This document shows positions 1 through 8,188 of a stretch of DNA of 64,000 bases, in pieces. The translations under genes were made by a program, and so were the position numbers. Numbering within the stretch: position 1 is the stretch's first letter; the number at the start of each line of letters is the position of its first letter. Origin of the DNA: Clostridia bacterium (GTDB lineage Bacteria > Bacillota > Clostridia > Oscillospirales > QAKW01); contig JAGBEI010000009.1 of the NCBI GenBank assembly GCA_017937065.1, positions 1-64,000 on the forward strand. The letters run 5' to 3'. Under the pieces are notes generated by a model. It saw nothing but the letters and a program-made list of their open reading frames with translations. It did not search any database and was not told where the DNA came from.

Positions 1-585
1 ACAACGGGCAATGCGGGAACGGGCGGCGGAGATTACAATATTGTGGCACATGCCAAGAGTGACGCAACGCAGTGGTTATCTATCTATAACGCCGTGACTA
101 CTGCTGCATCAATAGATACGGCAACGCCTGTCAGTGAAATACTATACCAGTCGGAAAATATTCCGCTTGCCGGCGCAGACAGCATAATAGACGGAACAAT
201 AACGAGTATAAGCAACGACAGGGTAACATATATACGTACATATGCCTTTTACGGATGTACGGCATTGACAACGGTAGAGTTTCCTGCTGTTACGAGTATG
301 GGTCAATCAGCCTTTTACGGGTGTACGGCATTAACAACGGCAGTTTTTCCGGTTGTCGGAAGTATAACGAGAGCTGCATTTTATAATTGTTCGTCTTTAA
401 CACACCTTATCTTGCCCGGTGACATGGTAGTTGAGCTTGAGACTACGAATGCTTTTACGGGCAGCGCAATCAAAACCGGCACGGGATATGTCTACGTGCC
501 CGACGACCTGGTGGACAGCTATAAGGCGGCGGCAAACTGGAGCACATACGCGGCACAAATTAAGGGTCTGAGCGAATTGGAGTGA
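1..585 (+). CDS. BspA-type leucine-rich-repeat phage protein, 5' truncated by window edge
   Basis: The frame is open from base 1 with no convincing start, so the N-terminus lies upstream. The visible part has at least three LRR_5 (BspA-like) repeats of the pattern AFYGC-(T/S)-(A/S)-L-T, around nt 240-420. It closes with a tail of the form YVPDDLVDSYKAA...NWSTYAAQI. That ending is typical of BspA-LRR modules on phage tail or adhesion proteins. Its place here, 4 bases before the portal gene, is unusual, because the neighbour is normally the large terminase subunit. It may be a receptor- or surface-binding decoration protein. The exact role is unknown. Confidence 0.75.
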   Translation, partial: TTGNAGTGGGDYNIVAHAKSDATQWLSIYNAVTTAASIDTATPVSEILYQSENIPLAGADSIIDGTITSISNDRVTYIRTYAFYGCTALTTVEFPAVTSMGQSAFYGCTALTTAVFPVVGSITRAAFYNCSSLTHLILPGDMVVELETTNAFTGSAIKTGTGYVYVPDDLVDSYKAAANWSTYAAQIKGLSELE

Positions 586-589
586 ACAA

Positions 590-2071
590 ATGGAAACCTT
601 TAAAAATGACGTTATCGGATTAACAGTTGAATATCTCAACAAAAAATACGATACAAATATAGATACGCAGTATTATGCAAATATACGAACGTGGCGCGAA
701 TGGTGGGAGGGCTATGTAAAAGATGTACATAGTTATATAGAACTCGGTGTTGATAATGCTCCGCGTATGCGTGAGTTATACCGCTTGGGAATGGCAAAAC
801 GAATTACTGAGGATTGGGCAAGCCTGCTTCTAAACGAGAAAACCACTATACAAGCAGAGGATAAGACGAGCAAGACATGGTTGTTCGGTGATGATAATGA
901 GCAGGGGACGGGCGGTGTATTTGGTGACAGCAATTTTTGGGCTGAGGGTAACGAACTTCTTGAAAAAGCGTTTGCCTACGGTACAGGCGCATTTGTAGCA
1001 AGGGCAAGCGGTGCAAAGGTAAATAAAGACGGTGTTGTTGTTCCTGATAAAGAATGTAAAGCAGCGATAGAATACATAGACGCGCTTAGCATTATACCTT
1101 TGTCGGTTGAAAAATCACGTATTACAGAGGTTGCTTTTGTATCGGAATTTACAAGGCGCGGCAAAAAATATGTATATCTTGAAACGCACACAAAAGCGGA
1201 TAACGGCAATTATCAGATTGAAAACGAGTATTTCCTGTTAGACGGCACACAACTGAAATCCGCTGATATACCGGAGAATATCGCACCTTTGATTGATACA
1301 GGGTCGCCGCGTCCGTGGTTTGCTTTTATATATCCGAATATCACGTGTAATATACGCACGAATAACGGTTTGGGTATGAGCGTATACGCAAACGCACTTG
1401 ACAACTTAAAAGCTGTTGATATTGCATTTAATAACTTTGTTCGTGACTTTAAATTGGGCGGTAAGAAAGTATTTTATAATAAGTCTATGCTTATGACCAA
1501 TACCGAGGGCAAGATAATCACCCCGGACGACGTTGTACAGCAGTTATTCCAGCAAGTCGGAGACGGCATTGACTTTGATGCAAAACAAATGGTACAGGAA
1601 TTTAACCCGTCCTTACGCGTACAGGAAAATAAAGACGGTGTACAGGCGCAACTTGATTATCTTTCTTTCAAGTGCGGCATGGGCACTAAAAGATATCAGT
1701 TTGAAAACAGCGGGATAAAAACCGCTACGGAATACAGCGGCGAAAAGCAAGAATTGGTACAGCACGCTAACAGGCACGTAATTATACTTGAGAGTGCATT
1801 AAAAACGCTTTGCCGGGCTTTGCTGTACATCGGCAAGGCTTTTTGCGGTGCAGATGTAGACCCTGACACGCCTATAACAGTGAGTTTTGAAGACGGCTTT
1901 ATCATTGACGATAATGCCGCTAAAGAGAGCGACAGACAGGACGTAAGAGACGGTTTAAAGCAGGCTTGGGAGTACCGCGTAAAATGGTATAACGAGACAG
2001 AGGAAGAAGCAAAGGCTGTTATTGACGGTATGAAAACAGCAATCGAAAATCCTTTTAATTTTGGGACGTGA
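590..2071 (+). CDS. Phage portal protein (SPP1 gp6-like)
   Basis: This 493-residue protein would form the dodecameric portal at the capsid vertex through which DNA is packaged and ejected. Its length is normal for SPP1/A118-type portals. Support comes from the N-terminal motif with NIRTWREWW and the central LDNLKAVDIAFNNFVRDF stretch, which resembles portal helices. Position also fits: directly before a minor capsid protein that shares the TGN-x-T / head-morphogenesis context, followed by scaffold and capsid. The ATG at 590 follows the preceding stop by one codon, implying tight coupling. The next gene begins 4 bases after its stop. Confidence 0.85.
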   Translation: METFKNDVIGLTVEYLNKKYDTNIDTQYYANIRTWREWWEGYVKDVHSYIELGVDNAPRMRELYRLGMAKRITEDWASLLLNEKTTIQAEDKTSKTWLFGDDNEQGTGGVFGDSNFWAEGNELLEKAFAYGTGAFVARASGAKVNKDGVVVPDKECKAAIEYIDALSIIPLSVEKSRITEVAFVSEFTRRGKKYVYLETHTKADNGNYQIENEYFLLDGTQLKSADIPENIAPLIDTGSPRPWFAFIYPNITCNIRTNNGLGMSVYANALDNLKAVDIAFNNFVRDFKLGGKKVFYNKSMLMTNTEGKIITPDDVVQQLFQQVGDGIDFDAKQMVQEFNPSLRVQENKDGVQAQLDYLSFKCGMGTKRYQFENSGIKTATEYSGEKQELVQHANRHVIILESALKTLCRALLYIGKAFCGADVDPDTPITVSFEDGFIIDDNAAKESDRQDVRDGLKQAWEYRVKWYNETEEEAKAVIDGMKTAIENPFNFGT

Positions 2072-2075
2072 TTAA

Positions 2076-3941
2076 ATGGCTTTAGACCCGAAATTGCTTG
2101 ACAGCTTACCCGATACGCTTGTGGATATGTACGGACTGGTTGAAATTGATATTCTTGAGGATATGGCGCGGCGTTTATCAACATATGATTATTTTATTCC
2201 TGCCGCGCAGCACCAATTACAAAAGCTGCAAGAACTGGGCGGTGTACATAGTGAGATTATAGCAAAGCTATCGGCTATGACGGGGAAATCGCAACAGGAA
2301 ATAGTCGATTTATTAGCGGAAGCCGCCGCAAAATCTATTGAAGATGATATTGAGTACTACACAGCGGCGGACGTTTACAAGCCGTCCCAAGTCAATACGG
2401 AGGCGCTGCATGCGCAGTTAAACAGCGGACTGTTACAGACGCAGCAGGCATTTAAAAATATAACAGGTACGACAGCAAACACAGCAACAAAGCAATTTGA
2501 AAATGCTCTCGACAGGGCGTGGACACAAATCAATGTCGGCGGCATGGACTATACCACGGCTATTCAAAGAGCGATAAAAGACCTCTCGCAAGCGGGTATC
2601 GGCTCTATTGAATATAAAAGCGGGCGCGTAGATAACATTGAGGTTACTGTGCGCCGCGCTTTGGTAACGGGAGCTAATCAGACAGCTGTTAAAACGCAGG
2701 AGGCTTTGGCGGATGAATTGAATGTTGATTTAGTTGAGGTCACAGCACACGGAGGCGCAAGACCGTCCCACGCTAAATGGCAGGGCAAAGTATTCAGCCG
2801 TAAGGGGCGTATAAAAATCGACGGTGTTGTATATGAAGACCTGGCAGAAGCAACGGGATACGGAAAAGCGGGAGGACTGTGCGGTGTAAATTGCAAACAT
2901 AACTTTCATCCATACATACCGGGCGCGCCTAAAGCATACAGCAGTAAACAGTTAGAAGACTATAACGCTGAAAATGTAGAGTACAACGGCGAAATGTACA
3001 CTGAGTACGAAGCAAGTCAAATACAGCGCGGTATAGAGAGAAAAATACGTTCATTAAAGCGCCAGGTGTCTGCTATGGAAGCAGGAGGACAGGATGCAGG
3101 AGTACAGCGCAGGGCACTGAGAGATACGCAGAAGGCATATACAGACTTTACAAAACAGACAGGCTTGAAAAAGCAGAGCGCAAGAACGCAGATACCGACA
3201 GGCGCAAATAATATTACAGGCAGGGCGGAAAACAGCAAAAAACAAAATTTGTATAATTCGCCTATTGAAAATAATAAAAAAAGTGATAGAATAAAAGATA
3301 ACACGACCGAAAGCCGAAAAGCCTTACTCTTAACAAGAGAGCAGACAGAGGAAGAAGCGAAAAAACTCACCCGAAAGCTGCTTGATGAGCGTAAGCTGTC
3401 GCATAACGATTATAAAGAAAACGCTCCTGTACGCGCGGCGCTGAACAGGGAGCTGGGATATGACGGAAAGCCGGAGGTAATAAGCGCGGACGAATTTGAG
3501 AAAAGAAGCGCGGGAAAAACGGTTTTATATCGCGGCGTTACGAGCAACGGCGGCAAGAGCGCAAGGGATATTGCCGACGAGTTTAAGTACGGTGAATTGT
3601 GGACAGGGCGTTCCGGCGGCTGGTCATACGGACGCGGTGTTTACTTTACCGTCGATAAGCAGCAGGCGCAGACCGATTATGCGAAAAACAACGGCGAAAT
3701 TATAACGGCATTTCTTGCCGACGACGCTGTTGTGGCGGATTACAGGGAGCTTATGGAGGAATATCTGAATACAGGCGTACTTCAGGCAGGAGCAGCAGCG
3801 AAAAAGGGCTATTTTAAAATTATACCCGACATCGGCGCATATGCGGCTTTGAAGGGGTATGACGCAATAGCCACAAACGGGTACAGGAAACATAATTATA
3901 TTGTTTTGTTAAACAGGAAAAAGATAGTTGTAAAGGAGTAG
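2076..3941 (+). CDS. Phage minor capsid protein 2 fused to an ADP-ribosyltransferase-like domain
   Basis: The protein has 621 residues. Residues about 1-290 match phage minor capsid protein 2 (head morphogenesis) with its conserved core: a VTAHGGARPSHAKWQGK motif near residue 224 and GVNCKHNFHPY near 272. A low-complexity linker (about 330-440) leads to a C-terminal domain with ART-fold landmarks: LYRGV near 484, GRGVYFT near 519, and a YDAIATNG...YIVLLNR ending near 595-615. In canonical R-S-E ARTs a Glu precedes the last strand. Here the aligned position appears to be His-Asn, so activity is uncertain. Capsid-borne ARTs could be injected with the DNA to modify host proteins; that role is inferred. 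Confidence 0.8.
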   Translation: MALDPKLLDSLPDTLVDMYGLVEIDILEDMARRLSTYDYFIPAAQHQLQKLQELGGVHSEIIAKLSAMTGKSQQEIVDLLAEAAAKSIEDDIEYYTAADVYKPSQVNTEALHAQLNSGLLQTQQAFKNITGTTANTATKQFENALDRAWTQINVGGMDYTTAIQRAIKDLSQAGIGSIEYKSGRVDNIEVTVRRALVTGANQTAVKTQEALADELNVDLVEVTAHGGARPSHAKWQGKVFSRKGRIKIDGVVYEDLAEATGYGKAGGLCGVNCKHNFHPYIPGAPKAYSSKQLEDYNAENVEYNGEMYTEYEASQIQRGIERKIRSLKRQVSAMEAGGQDAGVQRRALRDTQKAYTDFTKQTGLKKQSARTQIPTGANNITGRAENSKKQNLYNSPIENNKKSDRIKDNTTESRKALLLTREQTEEEAKKLTRKLLDERKLSHNDYKENAPVRAALNRELGYDGKPEVISADEFEKRSAGKTVLYRGVTSNGGKSARDIADEFKYGELWTGRSGGWSYGRGVYFTVDKQQAQTDYAKNNGEIITAFLADDAVVADYRELMEEYLNTGVLQAGAAAKKGYFKIIPDIGAYAALKGYDAIATNGYRKHNYIVLLNRKKIVVKE

Positions 3942-3947
3942 CAGTAT

Positions 3948-4229
3948 ATGACCAGTGAATTGTCTATATGGGACAGGTTTATGGGCACGCTTTGCGATTA
4001 TATTCAGAATTATCAGTTTGCAAAGTACGGAGAACTTTGGAGACCGGACATCGATTATGAAATCAAGGCCTATGATAAGCTGGAAAGAGACTGGTATTAT
4101 CTGATGATGCAGTGTGACAATATAAACGAATTTCCGCCCGGACTGAAAAGCGTTGCGATAGAATATATGCCTACTTATTTTGAGAGGTATCCCGACCATA
4201 AGGGCGCGGAGTGTCTGAGACTGGATTGA
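3948..4229 (+). CDS. Small hypothetical phage protein (93 aa) downstream of the ART fusion
   Basis: I do not recognise this protein. It is short, acidic and rich in aromatic residues (W, Y, F), with no signal peptide or membrane segment. A good ribosome site (AAGGAG at the end of the previous gene) precedes the ATG at 3948, 6 bases after the minor-capsid/ART stop. A strong terminator follows at 4275. The pairing of an ART-like domain with a small cytosolic partner, sealed off by a terminator, suggests a partner or immunity factor for the ART domain. It could equally be a minor head protein. Function is unassigned. Confidence 0.6.
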   Translation: MTSELSIWDRFMGTLCDYIQNYQFAKYGELWRPDIDYEIKAYDKLERDWYYLMMQCDNINEFPPGLKSVAIEYMPTYFERYPDHKGAECLRLD

Positions 4230-4274
4230 TAACAGCAGGACTTTATTTTGATAAAGAAAAAGAATATTTATTAT

Positions 4275-4313
4275 AAAGAGGTTATTTCATTTTTTGAAAC
4301 AGCCTCTTTTTTT
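4275..4313 (+). terminator. Intrinsic terminator before the scaffold/capsid genes
   Basis: The arms are AAAGAGG (4275-4281) and CCTCTTT (4303-4309), with extra pairing of TTTCA to TGAAA inside, followed by a run of T residues to 4313. It lies between the 93-aa gene and the scaffold leader, so it separates portal/minor-capsid expression from scaffold/capsid expression. Confidence 0.75.
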
Positions 4314-4474
4314 ATACTGTAAAACAGCTGTCATTTTTGCGGATACGCGAAAACGGCGGCTTTTTTAATACAAAATACGCCGACCGTACAGGCACTTAAA
4401 TGCACGGACGCGCCGACGCGGAGCAGACCGCGGAATTATAAATAAAAGCGATTTGAGCGCGGGAAAGGGAGACA
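4314..4474 (+). promoter_or_regulatory. Structured untranslated leader of the scaffold/capsid genes
   Basis: These 160 bases lack an ORF and are clearly richer in GC than the flanking intergenic DNA. They contain small hairpin-forming elements, such as GCA-CTTAAA-TGC near 4391-4402 and the tandem GACGCG units near 4408-4420. A purine-rich ribosome site (GGGAAAGGGAGA, 4460-4471) stands directly before the scaffold ATG. I see no clear sigma-A promoter. The region may carry a late promoter read by a phage factor, or an RNA structure controlling scaffold/capsid translation. Both are inference. Confidence 0.4.
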
Positions 4475-5056
4475 ATGGAAAAATTAAAAGCACTGTTCGG
4501 GAATGAAGCGCTGACATGGGAACAGTTAGAGAGCAAGCTGAAGGACAGCAAGGAAATAAAACTTGCCAATCTTGCAAGCGGCGGCTATGTCGATAAAAAG
4601 AAATTCGACGATAAAGTAACCGAGCTTGAAACTGCGAACAATACAATTACAGGGCTTAGGGAAACCGTAACAAAGTTTGACGGTGTAGACGTTGAAAGAC
4701 TTAAGGCAGACGCAAAAGAGTGGGAAGCTAAGTACAACACAGACATTGAGGCGGTAAAACTTGACAGTGCCGTAGATTTGGGTATTGTCGCGGCAAAAGC
4801 CAAAAACCCGAAGCTAATAAAGGCGGCGCTTGACATGTCGCTGATTAAAAGAGACGGCGAAAATGTTATTGGCTTGTCAGAACAGCTTGACAATCTGAAA
4901 AAGTCCGACGGCTATCTTTTTGAGGAAGAACAGCAGCAGGACAACGGCGGCGCACGTGTAAACACAGGCGCGGCGCATACGGGAAATACAAATACAGACA
5001 CATTTATGAGCGCTCTGATGAAGGGCGCGGGCTTAGAAATGAACGAAAAGGAGTAA
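4475..5056 (+). CDS. Phage capsid scaffolding protein (GP20 family)
   Basis: The 193-residue, highly charged protein has a long predicted coiled-coil (about residues 35-110, rich in K, E, D, L) and a glycine/asparagine-rich flexible tail. This is typical of the phage GP20 scaffold family that templates procapsid assembly and is then expelled. The start MEKLKALFGNEALTWEQL resembles other family members. It sits directly before the major capsid gene with a 6-base gap, the standard order. Confidence 0.85.
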   Translation: MEKLKALFGNEALTWEQLESKLKDSKEIKLANLASGGYVDKKKFDDKVTELETANNTITGLRETVTKFDGVDVERLKADAKEWEAKYNTDIEAVKLDSAVDLGIVAAKAKNPKLIKAALDMSLIKRDGENVIGLSEQLDNLKKSDGYLFEEEQQQDNGGARVNTGAAHTGNTNTDTFMSALMKGAGLEMNEKE

Positions 5057-5062
5057 TAACAA

Positions 5063-5953
5063 ATGGCTAATTCAATTACACTTGCTGAAAAATTTGTACC
5101 CGTCATTGACGGTATTTATAAAAAAGCGTCTTTGACATCTGCACTTGATGCAGCTACAAAACCCGATTTTACAGGGACTAACACCGTTAAGGTCATGAAG
5201 GTGGCAACCACCGGCTTGGGTGACTATTCAAGAAGCACGGGCTATCCCGCAGGTGACGTGACTGTTACATGGGAAGCGCTGAAGCTCACCGAGGAGCGCG
5301 GAAAAGAAATGTCAATCGACCGCATGGACGATGAGGAAACACTCGGGCAGGCTTTCGGTATGGCAATGAATGAGTTTATAAGACTTCACGTTGCACCCGA
5401 AGTAGACGCTTACAGATTTGCAAAGTATGCAAGCACTACAGGCATAAGCACCACAACAGGTGCAGCTTTGACCACAGGTACGGATGTACTTGCGGCTATT
5501 GATACGGCAACAAAAACACTTGACGGAAACGAGGTGCCGGACGACCGTATACTTTATGTTTCCACAAACCTTAAACCCCTGCTTATGGGCGCACTGTCAA
5601 GGGAATGGGGTAGTGAGGGAACTGTTTCTCGCGTACTGAACGGATACAACGATATGCCTATCGTATATGTTCCTCAGTCGCGTTTTTACACAAAGATTAC
5701 ACTGAACGACGGCTCTTCGGCTTGGGGATATGCTAAGGACACGACAAGCGAAGCAAAGGGCGTAGACATCAACTTTATGATGATTTCTAAGTCTGCCGTG
5801 CTTCAGGCAACCAAAATGGCGCTTCCGAAAGTATTTACACCCGACGAGAACCAGACCAAAGATGCTTGGAAGTTCCAGTATCGCTTGTATCATGACGCGC
5901 TTGTTTATGATAACAAGGCAAGCGGAATTTATCTGCATAAGTCTGCTTCTTAA
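5063..5953 (+). CDS. Major capsid protein
   Basis: This 296-residue protein is the expected HK97-fold shell subunit. It follows the scaffold gene. It begins MANSITLAEKFVPVIDG and has a stretch (about residues 70-95, ending in MSIDRMDDEET) that resembles the E-loop/spine region of small capsid proteins from Clostridia and Listeria phages. The C-terminal part with FTPDENQTKDAWKFQYRLYHD matches the ending of such proteins. No protease gene is present, so maturation would be scaffold-driven without a dedicated prohead protease, consistent with the separate GP20 scaffold. Confidence 0.85.
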   Translation: MANSITLAEKFVPVIDGIYKKASLTSALDAATKPDFTGTNTVKVMKVATTGLGDYSRSTGYPAGDVTVTWEALKLTEERGKEMSIDRMDDEETLGQAFGMAMNEFIRLHVAPEVDAYRFAKYASTTGISTTTGAALTTGTDVLAAIDTATKTLDGNEVPDDRILYVSTNLKPLLMGALSREWGSEGTVSRVLNGYNDMPIVYVPQSRFYTKITLNDGSSAWGYAKDTTSEAKGVDINFMMISKSAVLQATKMALPKVFTPDENQTKDAWKFQYRLYHDALVYDNKASGIYLHKSAS

Positions 5954-5971
5954 TAATTGGAGGGGGCTAAA

Positions 5972-6115
5972 ATGCTTATAACAAACGGTATCGTAACACG
6001 GAATATTAAAGCAGAGCGGCTCCCGGAGTATGCGGCTAAAGGTTATGCGGCAGTAGAAAAAGCTGCTGCGAAACCTGCGGCAAAAAAAGGGACGTCAAAA
6101 AAGGCTGGTGCTTAA
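5972..6115 (+). CDS. Very small basic phage protein (47 aa)
   Basis: The ATG at 5972 follows an excellent ribosome site (GGAGGGGG at 5959-5966), giving 47 codons ending TAA at 6115. The N-terminal half (MLITNGIVTRNIKAERLPEY) could form a small domain. The C-terminal half is an Ala/Lys/Pro-rich tail. Similar short proteins often sit between capsid and connector genes in phages of Clostridia, where the basic tail may contact DNA or the capsid. Function is not established. Confidence 0.6.
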   Translation: MLITNGIVTRNIKAERLPEYAAKGYAAVEKAAAKPAAKKGTSKKAGA

Positions 6116-6116
6116 T

Positions 6117-6464
6117 ATGTATGCCGATTTTGCTTTTTATTCGGGAACATACAAGGGGATAATTTCCGAACCTGAATATGACCGCTTGGCAGTTCGTGCA
6201 GCGGCGGAAATAAACAGAATGACATTCAACAGAGCAAAGACCGCGACAGGCGACGACCTAATTGCCGTACAGTTTGCCGAATGTGCTGTCGTTGATGAAT
6301 TATCCAATCAAGCGGTCGGCGGTTCCGGGGACGTTACGAGCGAAAGCAACGACGGTATATCACGCAGCTATGCGACAGCTACGGCTAAATCGTCACGGCA
6401 GAGAATTGATGCGGCGGCGCATACATGGCTGTGTGTAACTGACCTTTGCGCTGTTCCTGTTTAG
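6117..6464 (+). CDS. Head-tail connector protein (gp6/Ad1-like)
   Basis: The protein has 115 residues from the ATG at 6117; an upstream GTG at 6108 would add three. It is largely helical with a conserved-looking EPEYDRLAVRAAAEINRMT segment. Its place directly after the capsid genes is the standard slot for the adaptor that binds the portal after packaging. It overlaps nothing, and its end carries the ribosome site (AGGAGG) of the next gene. Confidence 0.7.
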   Translation: MYADFAFYSGTYKGIISEPEYDRLAVRAAAEINRMTFNRAKTATGDDLIAVQFAECAVVDELSNQAVGGSGDVTSESNDGISRSYATATAKSSRQRIDAAAHTWLCVTDLCAVPV

Positions 6465-6475
6465 GAGGAATCACA

Positions 6476-6814
6476 GTGATAGGGTGTACCGAAACAATAA
6501 CTCTTGTACGTCATGTCTTAGACGATGAGGACGACCGTTATATATGCCACACGGTTAAAAACAATGCGTCGTGGTTTGCCAAAACAACAATAACCACGTC
6601 GGGAGACGGCGCAAAACCGTCAAATACATATGATATACGAGTGTTTGATGCATTGACGGGCAGCGAACCCGCAGAGGGCGACTATTGTGTCAGAGGTGAA
6701 ATAAACAGTGTTACAGCTCCGGCTGACTTGAAAGAGACAGAGCACTTTCGCATTACCGCAATAGGACATAACGTGCGATGCCCGCTGCCGCACTGGAGGC
6801 TTAGCGGACAATGA
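6476..6814 (+). CDS. Phage minor capsid / head closure protein
   Basis: I place the start at GTG 6476, because AGGAGG at 6463-6468 stands at ideal distance. The longer frame reaching back into the previous gene lacks a start signal. The product is 112 residues, rich in beta strand (TLVRHVLDDEDDRYICHTV), consistent with the small beta-barrel head-closure (stopper) proteins of this phage group. It overlaps the next gene by 4 bases (ATGA, 6811-6814), implying translational coupling. Confidence 0.65.
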   Translation: MIGCTETITLVRHVLDDEDDRYICHTVKNNASWFAKTTITTSGDGAKPSNTYDIRVFDALTGSEPAEGDYCVRGEINSVTAPADLKETEHFRITAIGHNVRCPLPHWRLSGQ

Positions 6815-7197
6815 GTGTAAATATTAAAGTTGATATAAAACCCGCGGATATTCTGCGTTCGAGAGGGCTTGGCGGCGACAATCGGGCGCAGAAATATCTT
6901 GCGTCAGAGGTTTGGCGGCTTTGTGACCCTTATGTACCTATGCAGCAGGGTGCACTGAAAAGAGATGCTATAATAGCTTCCGATGGTTCAACGCTTACTT
7001 ACACTCGGCCGTATGCTCACTATCAGTATTACGGTAAGGCAATGGCGGGGCGTGCTCCTAAAAACTACACAGGTGACGATTTGGACTACCACGGCGCGCC
7101 TATGCGCGGAAAGCAGTGGGATAAGCGTATGCTTGCGGACAAGTCGCGTGACCTTGAAAGAAGCATGGATGCATACATCAAAGACAAAGGGAGATAA
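6811..7197 (+). CDS. Phage minor capsid protein (tail-completion/neck type)
   Basis: The product has 128 residues. The motif DPYVPMQQGALKRDA followed by YTRPYAHYQYYG is the signature of the 'minor capsid protein' family near the neck of Lactobacillus, Listeria and Clostridia phages. It resembles HK97 gp10-like neck proteins that join head and tail. It is coupled to the upstream gene by an ATGA overlap, and the downstream gene begins 3 bases after its stop. Confidence 0.7.
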   Translation: MSVNIKVDIKPADILRSRGLGGDNRAQKYLASEVWRLCDPYVPMQQGALKRDAIIASDGSTLTYTRPYAHYQYYGKAMAGRAPKNYTGDDLDYHGAPMRGKQWDKRMLADKSRDLERSMDAYIKDKGR

Positions 7198-7200
7198 ACT

Positions 7201-7626
7201 ATGACGGTTATACAATGCTTGCAGAAATGGCTGAAGAGTTACAGCGGTCTCTCCGGGCGTCTTGATGTTGACTTTTTGGGAGAGAACGCCGATACATACA
7301 GTATTGATACTATCCCGTGCGAGGAGGCCATAAAACGCTACCGTGACGGCGGCACGGTTAAGCAGTTTCAGTTTGCCGTATCGTCGCGCAGGTTCTATGA
7401 CCGAAACATAAAACAGAATTTAAGCAATCTGCAATTTTTTGAGGACTTAACCGCGTGGGTGGAGAACAAGGCTCACGCGCGAGAGCTTCCCGAAATGGAT
7501 AAGGGCAGAACAGCACAAAAGATTGTAGTTACTTCTACCGCGTACCCGTTTGTTGTCTCAGAGGACGGAAAAGCGCGTTATCAGTTACAAATGAGACTTG
7601 AATATTATCAAAAAAGGAGTGTATAA
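7201..7626 (+). CDS. Phage minor capsid protein / tail terminator
   Basis: The product has 141 residues. Gene order places it just before the major tail protein, the usual position of the tail terminator that caps the tail tube. The sequence (VKQFQFAVSSRRFYDRNIKQNLSNLQFFEDL and a closing RYQLQMRLEYYQ strand) matches the bacteriophage minor capsid family in the same slot of A118-like genomes. The assignment rests on family resemblance and synteny. Confidence 0.7.
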   Translation: MTVIQCLQKWLKSYSGLSGRLDVDFLGENADTYSIDTIPCEEAIKRYRDGGTVKQFQFAVSSRRFYDRNIKQNLSNLQFFEDLTAWVENKAHARELPEMDKGRTAQKIVVTSTAYPFVVSEDGKARYQLQMRLEYYQKRSV

Positions 7627-7629
7627 CAT

Positions 7630-8139
7630 ATGACATTAACTGAGCTTATGGAAGATGTCACCGTTAAATCGAGCTTTACGGGCTTTGTTACAAATGATGA
7701 TTTTGTACTTGCAGTAGATTGTGGGGAAACCCCTGCTGCCTCTTTCACTACTGCGGGAGATTTTGCGGTTGTGCAGATGGGCGTTGCAGGACTTGACAGC
7801 AATTTAAACCCGATTACACAGGATAAAACCTATATCCGTGCAGGACAGTCAACAGCAAAGACGGGCAACCAAAGGAGCTTTTCCGTTACCGGCGACAGAT
7901 ATGTAGGCGATGAATTTCAGGACTTTGCTCTCAGTCATGCAGTCAAGTACGGAACAGGGCAGACGGTTGTCCGCAAGTATGTTTATTTTAATATTGTTAC
8001 CGGCAAAGGCGAAAAGGGCGAGGGCTGTATCATAGTAAACAGCGACGGCTCGGGCGAAGCAGGCAACAGTGCAGAAATCGATATAGAAATCAGAAAGAGC
8101 GGTTCGCAGCCCGAAGAATACACCTGGTCGGCGACATAA
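7630..8139 (+). CDS. Major tail protein (tail tube subunit)
   Basis: The 169-residue beta-rich protein has GVAGLDSNLNPITQDKTYI, a common element of major tail proteins in this phage class. It is followed by a canonical terminator and then by the two tail-assembly chaperones, exactly where a tube subunit is expected. The ribosome site AAAGGAG lies just inside the end of the preceding gene. Confidence 0.75.
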   Translation: MTLTELMEDVTVKSSFTGFVTNDDFVLAVDCGETPAASFTTAGDFAVVQMGVAGLDSNLNPITQDKTYIRAGQSTAKTGNQRSFSVTGDRYVGDEFQDFALSHAVKYGTGQTVVRKYVYFNIVTGKGEKGEGCIIVNSDGSGEAGNSAEIDIEIRKSGSQPEEYTWSAT

Positions 8140-8144
8140 TTTAC

Positions 8145-8177
8145 GGGGGGCTTTTCAGCTCCCCTTTTACTTTTTTT
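8145..8177 (+). terminator. Intrinsic terminator after the major tail gene
   Basis: Stem GGGGGGCT (8145-8152) and AGCTCCCC (8157-8164) enclose a 4-base loop. T-rich sequence follows (TTTTAC then seven T). It probably reduces transcription of tail chaperone and tape-measure genes relative to the abundant capsid and tube subunits. Confidence 0.8.
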
Positions 8178-8188
8178 GAGGTGGCAAA

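Noticed and set aside
4360-4650. A minus-strand open frame across the scaffold gene start
   Set aside because: It is antisense to the scaffold gene and its leader and has no ribosome site; the scaffold frame has family motifs.
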